Assembly (NCBI GenBank): GCA_944388075.1
Contig: CALXHI010000028.1
Location: forward strand, 62,001-126,000
From: an uncultured Clostridia bacterium
Lineage (GTDB): Bacteria > Bacillota > Clostridia > Oscillospirales > Ruminococcaceae
DNA: 64,000 nucleotides
Direction of reading: 5' to 3'
A model generated the notes under the pieces. That model did no database searches, had not been told where the DNA came from, and saw only the letters and a program-made list of their open reading frames with translations. Made by a program: the position numbers and the translations under genes. The first letter of the stretch is position 1. Every line of letters starts with the position of its first letter. Below are positions 55,089 to 63,300 of this stretch, one piece after another.

Positions 55089-55189
55089 GCTTAAAATCCA
55101 CCTCGCTCTGCATTTGCTGCGGCTATCTTACAAACTCAGTATGCACACAAATTCTGTCTTTCCGCATCTGTATCTAAAAAAATGTCTTA

Positions 55190-55362
55190 GGCGACACCGC
55201 AAAAAGATTGTGCATCAGATGCGCAGTTGATTTTATCGTCAGATGAAACAAAAAGTACAGGGAATCCTTTGGGTATCCCGAAGCATTTTTGTGATATACG
55301 GCGGAAAACGCACAAGCAGATGGCGTGCAAAGCCGCCAGGCGTTCTTTGTGCGGTGTTGCTT
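55190..55362 (+). mobile_element. MITE copy 4 (173 bp)
   Basis: Same family; ends GGCGACACCGCAAAAAG and CTTTGTGCGGTGTTGCTT, flanked by TA (55188-55189, 55363-55364). It fills most of the 301 bases between the PBP start and the TPM gene stop, and lies 27 bases from that stop codon. Confidence 0.85.
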
Positions 55363-55389
55363 TAGCCGCAGCGTTCGGAGCGCAGCCGT

Positions 55390-56313
55390 TCAACGGCGAG
55401 AACCGCCGCCGCCATGCGAATGCCCACCCGATGAGCGGTGCGAGCTGCCACCGCCGCCACCGCTTCGGCCGTTGTTCGTGTTGATTGGCGTCTTGGTCGT
55501 GTAGGTACGCAGGAACACATCTCGCTTATCCGTGAAATTGGTATCCCTTTGGCTGATATAGTTTGTTGGCGAAAGCGATTTTTTCAGCTGATAGCTGTTC
55601 CACACAATCAGTATTGTAACGCCTGCCGCAACTGCGCCAATGACAAAGGCAATTGCCACGAGTGCCCAAACATCTCGCCCATATCCGGCAGGCAGACCGG
55701 CAGCAGATACCAGCTTGCCATTTTCGACATACGTATACTGTTTGTTTGCTTTGTCATAGGTGTACGCATTCTTCGGCAAACCGGCATTCTTGTACTTTAC
55801 AATTTGGTCGCAGAACTCACGAATCGCCTTGTCATAGTTCCCCTGCTTGAGCAGAGGCTGCACCTCGTCGAGAATCGCCTGTGTGCGGTCATCGGCTGCA
55901 CCATTGTAATAATACAGCTCACCGAGACCGCTTGTGCTGAGATAGTCATAGTAGGTATCGTTGTTGATCAGCAGCAGCACACCGTCCGTATCCACACCGC
56001 TCTGCGGATTAAACAAAGCATCGTAAACATCATCGGCACGCCGCATAACCGCACTGTCACTGCTGAATGCTGCGTCCTCGCCGTAAATGCAAACCGCAAC
56101 ATACATATCGATGGTATCGGAGGTTTTTCGCACCAACGCATTCAAATCTTCCAATTCGGAATCGGTCAGCACATTGTCATGGTCATAGACCTGACAGGCA
56201 GGAATGCAGTCCTCAAACTGCCGCTCAGCATGCACACGCAGCGTACCGCAAAGCAGAATCGCAACACAGCCAATCAGACTGCCGATGATAGAAAGCCGTT
56301 TTCTCATGCTCAT
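55390..56313 (-). CDS. TPM-domain membrane protein
   Basis: A 307-residue protein with a signal-like N-terminal helix, a TPM domain (VYDHDNVLTDSELEDLNALV; DGVLLLINNDTYYDYLSTSG), a transmembrane helix (VWALVAIAFVIGAVAAGVTILIVW) and a Gly/Ser/His-rich tail. TPM proteins act in membrane or photosystem protein quality control in other systems; the role here is unknown. The start at 56313 overlaps the upstream zinc-ribbon gene (ATGA), with GGAGG upstream. Confidence 0.85.
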   Translation of the reverse strand: MSMRKRLSIIGSLIGCVAILLCGTLRVHAERQFEDCIPACQVYDHDNVLTDSELEDLNALVRKTSDTIDMYVAVCIYGEDAAFSSDSAVMRRADDVYDALFNPQSGVDTDGVLLLINNDTYYDYLSTSGLGELYYYNGAADDRTQAILDEVQPLLKQGNYDKAIREFCDQIVKYKNAGLPKNAYTYDKANKQYTYVENGKLVSAAGLPAGYGRDVWALVAIAFVIGAVAAGVTILIVWNSYQLKKSLSPTNYISQRDTNFTDKRDVFLRTYTTKTPINTNNGRSGGGGGSSHRSSGGHSHGGGGSRR

Positions 56314-57410
56314 AGTCCGCCACCTCCCAAGAAAAACAGCAACAGCAAGGCAGCCAAAGCCGCCGCAAGCCCCAAACCGGCACTGAACCAGCCGAGCTTC
56401 TTCCAATCCAATGGCATATTACCGATAAATTTTCCGCTCTGCCCGTTGACGGCAAACTCATAGACCTTGTCGCCATGCCGATAGGTCATGAACCAGACCG
56501 GCAGCAACATGTATTCCCAAGTGGTACGCATCAGCTTGATATCCGAGCTGGTCACCGAGATGGAGCTGTATCCCTGCATCGAGCTGCGCAGCAGCCGGTC
56601 ACTCGCCTGCACGGCACGCTGCTTGACTCTGGGGAACACCGCTGCCGTATCCATATCATATTTTTCCGCAAAAAATCCGCTCAAATACTGCATCGCAAAC
56701 GGTTTGGCTTTCTGATAGTCGAACGGCTCGACCGCCTCCATTAGCTTGTCATCGATATGCGTAGCACCGTCTGCCGGCAAGCCCTTCAGAGCCACATTTG
56801 CCTTTCGTGTGAGCGCATATTCTTTCGTTTCGGTATAGCGGTAATTGCCGGATGTCCAGGTGCGCACCCGCTTGCCCAGTGCATCCATGCGTGCAGACAC
56901 ATCACAGTCTGTTACCCAAAACGGCACATACAGCCCCGTCAGCTTTTCAATTTGCGCATCGGACAGGAAATCCTTGGGTAAAAACCATCTGCCTTTGCAC
57001 CATTTGTGCAGGCATTCCACCGCCTGTTCCCGATTCAGCTGAAACGGCAGCACATAGGCGGGACGGTATTCACCTGCCACTCTGCCTTTCAAAATCACGG
57101 GATTGTGACAGTAATAGCAGAAGGTGGCAGCGGTATTGCAGTCTGCCATGATTTCCGCACCGCAGCTGTTGCAGACATACACATCGGTCTGCTCGGCAAA
57201 TTCCTGCCGTTCCTGCTGTTGTTTTTCCTGTTCCTGCAGGTCGATCTCTTCCTGTTTGCCGGCGATTCCTTTCATTTCCGCCTCGGTGAATTCACTCATG
57301 CAGAACTCACAGCCAAACAGCTGCTTCTCTGCCGCAAATTTCAAATCACCGCCGCAGTTGGGACATTTATATGCCAGCGATTCTTGCATTTGGTCCATGG
57401 CATCTCCCAT
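56310..57410 (-). CDS. Zinc-ribbon membrane protein
   Basis: About 366 residues. Two zinc-ribbon units (YKCPNCGGDL ... GCEFCMSEF and YVCNSCGAEIMAD ... FCYYCHNPV), a Glu/Gln-rich segment between them, a middle domain with VLPFQLNREQAVECLHKWCKGRWFLP, and a C-terminal membrane helix rich in Ala/Leu ending FFLGGGGL. The start is uncertain: ATG 57410 or ATG 57398, both with usable ribosome sites. Coupled to the TPM gene, so a joint function at the membrane is likely. Confidence 0.8.
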   Translation of the reverse strand: MGDAMDQMQESLAYKCPNCGGDLKFAAEKQLFGCEFCMSEFTEAEMKGIAGKQEEIDLQEQEKQQQERQEFAEQTDVYVCNSCGAEIMADCNTAATFCYYCHNPVILKGRVAGEYRPAYVLPFQLNREQAVECLHKWCKGRWFLPKDFLSDAQIEKLTGLYVPFWVTDCDVSARMDALGKRVRTWTSGNYRYTETKEYALTRKANVALKGLPADGATHIDDKLMEAVEPFDYQKAKPFAMQYLSGFFAEKYDMDTAAVFPRVKQRAVQASDRLLRSSMQGYSSISVTSSDIKLMRTTWEYMLLPVWFMTYRHGDKVYEFAVNGQSGKFIGNMPLDWKKLGWFSAGLGLAAALAALLLLFFLGGGGL

Positions 57411-57491
57411 CCTTTCTCCAATCCGCTTGGGATATGATATATGGCTGCACATCTATGCAAGGTTCTTGGGGCTATCGAACCCGACACCTTT

Positions 57492-57520
57492 ATTATAGCA
57501 TATTCCAATCCCAAATGCAA
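57492..57520 (-). promoter_or_regulatory. Promoter of the zinc-ribbon/TPM operon
   Basis: TTGCAT and TATAAT on the minus strand with a 17-base spacer, about 82 bases before the ATG at 57410. Confidence 0.82.
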
Positions 57521-57620
57521 GAGAAGCGTCCGACCGTTTATGATAATATTTTATGCGATATCCAGCGGATTCCTTGAAACAAGAGAATCGCTCATACAAA
57601 CAAATTGTTTTTCAAAAACA

Positions 57621-57649
57621 TTGCAAAAAACGAAAATTTATGCTATACT
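57621..57649 (+). promoter_or_regulatory. Promoter of the 57701 gene
   Basis: TTGCAA and TATACT with a 17-base spacer, 52 bases before the start codon. Confidence 0.8.
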
Positions 57650-57700
57650 ATAAAGGTACATTTCCCGTAAGGGTTCACACATCGGAAAGGATTTGTTTCT

Positions 57701-58255
57701 ATGCACACATATCAAACTGCCGCAGATCGTGCCAAGAGTCTGCGACCGATCATTCGGATTCTCATCATCATACTGGTTTTCGCCCTAATTCTCGTTGTTG
57801 GTGGCATGGCATTGGTCCATCGGTTCGAGGATGCACAGATTACCGTCCTCAACGAATCGTTCTCTCATGCAAGCATTATGACAATGGAAGGCAAGTACGG
57901 CATCTCCATCACCGACGATGTTACGCCGCTGTATACCTTCCAGCAAGGGCAGCAGGAGAACAAAACCTACTACACCGGAATTCTCTTCCAAATTAACAGC
58001 AATGTCAACGATGTGTTGGAAAACTGCTGCAAGCTGCACGAGGACAGTGCCGAACACAAAACCATCGAGAATAACTGCCGAGACTATTTCGAGGAGAACG
58101 ATTATGACGGCTATACCGAAACGGTCTACACCCGTGACGGCAAGGAGAAAGCGATTTCCTTCTCGATTCCGGACTCCCCCTACCGCTACTTCATCTTCAA
58201 AACCGATGCCGGCTATCAGCTGATGGCACGCAGAGAGCATAACGGCAAGGGCTGA
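57701..58255 (+). CDS. Uncharacterised single-pass membrane protein
   Basis: A 184-residue protein not assigned to a family. One N-terminal helix (IIRILIIILVFALILVVGGMAL) and a soluble extracytoplasmic domain with three cysteines (the CC pair in ENCCKLH and one in NNCRDYFEEND). It has its own promoter and a GGAAAGG ribosome site, and is transcribed alone. Confidence 0.7.
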   Translation: MHTYQTAADRAKSLRPIIRILIIILVFALILVVGGMALVHRFEDAQITVLNESFSHASIMTMEGKYGISITDDVTPLYTFQQGQQENKTYYTGILFQINSNVNDVLENCCKLHEDSAEHKTIENNCRDYFEENDYDGYTETVYTRDGKEKAISFSIPDSPYRYFIFKTDAGYQLMARREHNGKG

Positions 58256-58283
58256 TGCCTGCCGAATGCGAAGGATACAGGAC

Positions 58284-58317
58284 AAAAAAGACGCAGTCCG
58301 AATCTACGAACTGCGTC
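58284..58317 (-). terminator. Terminator downstream of the HPr-like gene region
   Basis: GACGCAGT pairs with ACTGCGTC, followed on the minus strand by six Ts. The T run is only on the minus strand, so it ends a leftward transcript. Confidence 0.82.
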
Positions 58318-58533
58318 ATCCTCTTGCATATGCGCCGACGCCTCTGACAGCGATTCGGCATTATCCAAACGCATCTGCCTTTCCACCTTGCGATGCGCAG
58401 GCTAAGATGCGAAGTTTTGCGTGCCCCTCCGCCCTGTTCGGGTAGAGGGAGCAACATGAAAAAAGGGGGATTTTGGGAGCAGCATCTGTCTCCCGAAAGG
58501 ATATGGGCAATGGGAATTGACCACTCGGTGTTC
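58318..58533 (-). ncRNA. Candidate structured RNA or 3' UTR
   Basis: A gene-free stretch with nested inverted repeats: CGCATCT (58370-58376) with AGATGCG (58405-58411), enclosing GCC/GGC and a TGCG-ATG-CGCA hairpin; GCCCCTCCGCCC with GGGTAGAGGGAGC (58423-58452); GGGAG with CTCCC (58475-58494). It ends in the minus-strand terminator at 58284-58317. No internal promoter is clear, so it may be the 3' UTR of the HPr-like mRNA or a processed small RNA. I do not recognise an RNA family. Confidence 0.45.
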
Positions 58534-58782
58534 TCAGCGCACAGGCTGATACAAAAACCGATGAATGGCCAAGGTCAGACGCTCCAGCTCATTTTGATCT
58601 GCCGTCGAAACCTCCAATTGCACGGGCTGTTCCCGATCAAGCGTCAGAATACCCATGATGGACTTGGCATCCACTTCATAGGAGCCGACCGTCAGCTGTG
58701 CTTCAAATGGGAAGCGACCCATGATGTTGACAAACTCTGCGACATCCGTAACTTCAGGCAGGAATACAGTCAATGCAGACAT
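58534..58782 (-). CDS. HPr-like protein lacking the phospho-histidine
   Basis: An 82-residue protein with HPr topology. The second half keeps the regulatory-site pattern VDAKSIMGILTL (Ser41, equivalent to HPr Ser46), but the N-terminal GLHARPA motif with the PEP-phosphorylated His is absent (LPEVTDVAEF instead). It therefore cannot pass phosphate in the PTS and resembles Bacillus Crh in design. No PTS genes nearby. The plus-strand ORF across the region is a shadow. Confidence 0.8.
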   Translation of the reverse strand: MSALTVFLPEVTDVAEFVNIMGRFPFEAQLTVGSYEVDAKSIMGILTLDREQPVQLEVSTADQNELERLTLAIHRFLYQPVR

Positions 58783-58907
58783 AGAAAGAACCTCACTTTT
58801 TATTCTTGCGTATCGTTGACATCTTCTAACTTGCGAATCCGGTCATTCCGTCCATACCGAATCGAATGTGCCTTTCTTCTTTTTTTCTACGGACATCATA
58901 CCATTCA

Positions 58908-58930
58908 AAATTGCTTTTGTCAAGCAATTT
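58908..58930. promoter_or_regulatory. Palindrome between HPr-like gene and mtaB
   Basis: A perfect AAATTGCTT/AAGCAATTT inverted repeat with a 5-base centre in the divergent intergenic region; possible operator or small hairpin. No clear promoter of either gene was identified. Confidence 0.4.
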
Positions 58931-59056
58931 CGGCGCATTTTGTACACTTGACCGAATTCCAAAGTGTGCGTCGCATTTCTTTTTTCAATCCCGATACTCT
59001 GTAAATCATGCACAAGTCAAAAACAATAAATTTGTGCATATTGTATAGGAGCAACC

Positions 59057-60388
59057 ATGAACTATCGTATTTTCACATTGGGCTGCAAGGTCAATCAAGC
59101 CGAATCCTCCGGTTTGGCGCAGTTACTCGAACGTCAAGGCTTACAGCCTGCCGCCGCCATAGAATCCGCAGATATTCTGCTGATTAACAGCTGTGCCGTG
59201 ACTGCCGAAAGCGTCCGGAAGGCAAAGCAGCTACTGCGCAGTCTGCGCCGCAAGAATCCGAAGGCTCTGCTGCTGCTGACCGGCTGTTGGCCGCAGGCAT
59301 TCCCGAACGATGACTTCGCCGATGCCGATTTCGTCACCGGCACCAAAGACCGTGCTGCTTTGCTCACATGGATTGCCGCCGCCGAACGCATACACCCGAC
59401 TGCGCAAACGCATTGCATTACGTCCTATGCGGCACAGGATGCGTTCTCCGAGCTGCCCTGTGCCGACACCACCCGTACCAGAGCCTTCCTCAAGATTCAG
59501 GACGGCTGCAACCAATTTTGCAGCTACTGCATCATTCCCTACGCAAGAGGGCGTTGTCGCTCGATGCCGCACGAACGGCTCCGGCAGGAGGTCGAAACCC
59601 TCGCAGCACAGGGCTTTCGGGAAATCGTGCTGACCGGCATCAATCTGGGCTTCTACGGTATCGATACCGCACAAAGCCTTGCCGATGCCGTGAACACCGC
59701 CGCAGCCCCCGATAGCATATTACGGGTACGCCTCGGTTCGCTCGAACCCGAACGCATGACATCGGAGCTGCTCGCACAATTTGCCGCCTGTGAGAAATTC
59801 TGTCCGCAGTTTCATCTATCCTTGCAGAGCGGTGTCGACACGGTGCTGTCCCGTATGCGCCGCCGCTACGATACCGCACAATATCGTGCCCTCGCCGAGC
59901 AGATCCGCCGGCTGTTTCCCCATGCCGCACTGACTACCGATGTGATCGTGGGATTCCCCGGCGAAACCGATGCCGAGTTCGAGCAGACCTGTGCCTTTGT
60001 GCAGGAAATCGGCTTTGCCAAAATCCATGTCTTCCCCTATTCGCCCCGTGAGGGTACGAAGGCGGCTGCTTTCCCCAATCAAATTGCGCCTGCGGTAAAG
60101 TCTATCCGTGCCGCCCGACTCGGACAGATTGCCGATGCGCTCCGCAATACCCATCTCGCCGCCTATGTCGGACAGACCGTACCAGTTTTGGTCGAGGCAA
60201 AAAAACGGCAAAATGCACAGAGCTTTTACCAAGGACATACCCCGGACGGTACACTCGTGAAAATTTTTCCGAAAAATGAGGAAAAGGGTTTGCAGAATGC
60301 GCTCATTTGTGTTACAATAGAGTCATACGAGGGGGATGCCTGTATCGGACAACCCTCTTCCAATTTGACAACCAATTTTGGAGGATGA
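59057..60388 (+). CDS. mtaB: tRNA threonylcarbamoyladenosine methylthiotransferase MtaB
   Basis: Radical-SAM enzyme that adds a methylthio group to t6A37 of tRNA. The 443 residues show the N-terminal UPF0004 domain (FTLGCKVNQAES, LINSCAVTAES, TGCWPQ with three cluster-binding Cys) and the radical-SAM triad CNQFCSYC (Cys151, 155, 158), then LTGINLGFYG and DVIVGFPGETDAEFE. The C-terminal TRAM-type region is short. The 3' end contains the purL promoter. Confidence 0.94.
   Translation: MNYRIFTLGCKVNQAESSGLAQLLERQGLQPAAAIESADILLINSCAVTAESVRKAKQLLRSLRRKNPKALLLLTGCWPQAFPNDDFADADFVTGTKDRAALLTWIAAAERIHPTAQTHCITSYAAQDAFSELPCADTTRTRAFLKIQDGCNQFCSYCIIPYARGRCRSMPHERLRQEVETLAAQGFREIVLTGINLGFYGIDTAQSLADAVNTAAAPDSILRVRLGSLEPERMTSELLAQFAACEKFCPQFHLSLQSGVDTVLSRMRRRYDTAQYRALAEQIRRLFPHAALTTDVIVGFPGETDAEFEQTCAFVQEIGFAKIHVFPYSPREGTKAAAFPNQIAPAVKSIRAARLGQIADALRNTHLAAYVGQTVPVLVEAKKRQNAQSFYQGHTPDGTLVKIFPKNEEKGLQNALICVTIESYEGDACIGQPSSNLTTNFGG
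60290..60318 (+). promoter_or_regulatory. purL promoter inside the mtaB 3' end
   Basis: TTGCAG and TACAAT with a 17-base spacer, 78 bases before the purL start. A GAGGG/CCCTC hairpin follows in the leader. No purine riboswitch is visible. Confidence 0.72.
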
Positions 60389-60395
60389 TGAAATC

Positions 60396-63300
60396 ATGGC
60401 TGTATATCGCATTTATACGGAAAAGAAACCGCAATTTGCGGTCGAAGCACAATCGGTTCTCGCCGATCTGCGCACGGCTCTGCGGCTGGATGTGCTGAAT
60501 ATCCGCATTCTCAATCGCTACGATGCCGACCACATTGAAGCGGAGGATTTTCAGCGTGCCATTCCGACCGTGTTCTCTGAGCCGGCGGTTGACTATGTGT
60601 ATGAGACTTTGCCGATGCTGTCCAATCAGGAGCGCATTTTTGCCGTGGAATATCTGCCCGGTCAGTTCGACCAGCGTGCCGATTCCTGTGAGCAGTGCAT
60701 CCAGATCCTCAACGGCAAGGAGCGTTGCCGTGTGCGCAATGCCCGCATCTATATCGTTTCCGGCTCGATTACCGATGCCGAATTCGAGCGTCTGAAGAAG
60801 TATCTGATCAACCCCGTGGAAAGCCGTGAAGCATCGCTTGAAACGGTCGATACGCTCGATACCAACTATGTCATTCCGACCACCGTACAAACCCTCGATG
60901 GCTTCACCGCCCTCGACGAAGCCGGCTTGCAGGCATTCCTCAAGGACTATGCACTGGCGATGGATTTGGATGACATCAAGTTCTGCCAAAGCTATTTCCG
61001 GGATACCGAGCATCGTGACCCGACCATCACTGAAATTCGTATGATCGATACCTACTGGAGCGATCACTGCCGGCATACCACCTTCCTGACCACCATCGAC
61101 AAGACCGAAATCGCAACGCCCTATATTAAGGATACATTTGAGGATTATCTGCGCATCCGCAAGGAGCTGGGCAGAGATGCAAAGCCGATCACGCTGATGG
61201 ATATGGCAACCATGGCAATGCGCAAGCTGAAGGCAGACGGCAAGATTCCTGCACTCGATGAGAGCGAGGAAATCAATGCCTGCTCCGTCAAAATCAAGGT
61301 CGAAACCAACAACGGCACCGAGGACTGGATCCTCATGTTCAAGAACGAAACCCATAACCACCCGACCGAAATCGAACCGTTCGGCGGTGCAGCCACCTGC
61401 TTGGGCGGTGCGATTCGCGACCCGCTGTCGGGCAGAAGCTATGTCTATCAGGCGATGCGTGTGACCGGTGCAGCCAATCCGCTCGTTCCGGTTGCCGACA
61501 CCATGCCCGGCAAGCTGCCGCAGCGGAAAATTACGGTCGGTGCAGCCAATGGTTACAGCTCCTACGGCAACCAAATCGGTCTGGCAACGGGTCATGTTGC
61601 CGAGATCTATCATCCGGGCTATGTCGCCAAGCGTCTGGAAATCGGCGCAGTGGTCGGTGCAGCACCGGCTGAGAATATCCGCAGAGAAGCTCCCGTTCCC
61701 GGCGATGTGATTATTCTGCTCGGCGGCAAGACCGGTCGTGACGGCTGCGGCGGTGCAACCGGCTCGTCCAAGTCCCATACCCTCGAATCGCTCACGCACT
61801 GCGGTGCAGAGGTGCAGAAGGGCAATGCACCCGAGGAACGCAAGCTGCAGCGTCTGTTCCGTGACCCGAAAGTCACTCGTCTAATTAAGCGATGCAATGA
61901 CTTTGGTGCAGGCGGTGTATCGGTTGCCATTGGTGAATTGACTGACGGTCTGGACATCGACCTCAATGCCGTACCGAAGAAATATGACGGTCTGGACGGC
62001 ACGGAGCTTGCCATCAGTGAATCGCAGGAGCGTATGGCGGTGGTGGTCGCCGCGGAGGATGTGGCAGCATTCATGCAGGCTGCCGCACAGGAAAACCTGC
62101 TTGCAACGGTCGTTGCCGTTGCCACGGATACCAACCGTCTGCGCATGAACTGGAACGGCAAGACGATTGTCGATTTGTCCAGAGAATTTCTGAATTCCAA
62201 CGGTGCGGAAAAGCATACCGATATCGTTGCTGCAACACCGATTGCGCTCTCCGTCACCGCTCGTTATGAGGATACGCCCGAGGGCTGGAAAGACCTGATG
62301 AGCGACCTCAACATCTGCTCACAGAAGGGTCTGGTCGAGAAGTTCGACTCGACCATCGGTGCAGGTACTGTCCTCATGCCGTTTGGCGGTGTCTATCAGC
62401 TGACGCCGTCGCAGGCAATGGCTGCAAAGATTCCGGTGCTGAGCGGTGAAACCTCGACCTGCTCGATTATGGGCTGGGGCTTCCATCCGACCATCTCCGA
62501 ACAATCGCCCTATCACGGTGCCATGATGGCAGTCATTGAATCCGTCGCAAAGGTTGTCGCAGCCGGCGGCTCTTGGCATCAGTGCTGGCTGACCTTCCAG
62601 GAATACTTCGAGCGCACCCAGAATAACCCCAAGCGTTGGGGCAAGCCGTTCTCCGCTTTGCTTGGCGCATTCAAAGCGCAGCTCGAGCTGTCTTGCGCCT
62701 CAATCGGCGGTAAGGACTCCATGTCCGGCACCTTCGAGGATGTCGATGTTCCGCCGACTTTGGTTTCGTTTGCCGTATCGGTTGCTGATTCCAATCGTGT
62801 GATTTCCACCGAATTTAAGTCTGCCGGGAACACGGTCATCCGGATTGCTCCGCAGTATGACAGCAACCGTCTGCCCGATTGGGACAGCGTACGAGCCTGC
62901 TTCGATGCAGTCGAGCAGCTGATTTCCGAGGGTCGAGCCAATGCCATCTGGACGGTCAGCACAGGCGGTGTTGCCGAGGGTATCGCCAAAATGGCATTCG
63001 GCAACCACATCGGCTTTGAGTTCACCAAACAGCTGCCCGATAAGGTCTTGTTTACGCCCTGCGTCGGTTCATTCCTCATCGAGCTGAACGGCACTGCCAA
63101 GGACGGCGAGGAGGTCATCGGCCGTACGACCGAAGGCTACATGATTTACAGCGATGTCTATACCATCAATCTCGAAACCCTGCAAAAAGCATGGGAAGGC
63201 AAGCTCGAATCGGTATTTCCCTGCCGCATTAAAACAGACCTTGCCGCCATTACGCCTTACAGCTTTTCCGCAGAACGCCGTGTAATGCCGAGCATCAAGG

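Noticed and set aside
58393..59004. A plus-strand open frame of about 203 codons over the HPr-like gene
   Set aside because: No family similarity; it overlaps the structured region and the minus-strand HPr-like gene, which has a clear domain pattern.
60319..60395. Purine riboswitch before purL
   Set aside because: The leader is only about 70 bases, with a single short hairpin and none of the conserved purine-riboswitch core.
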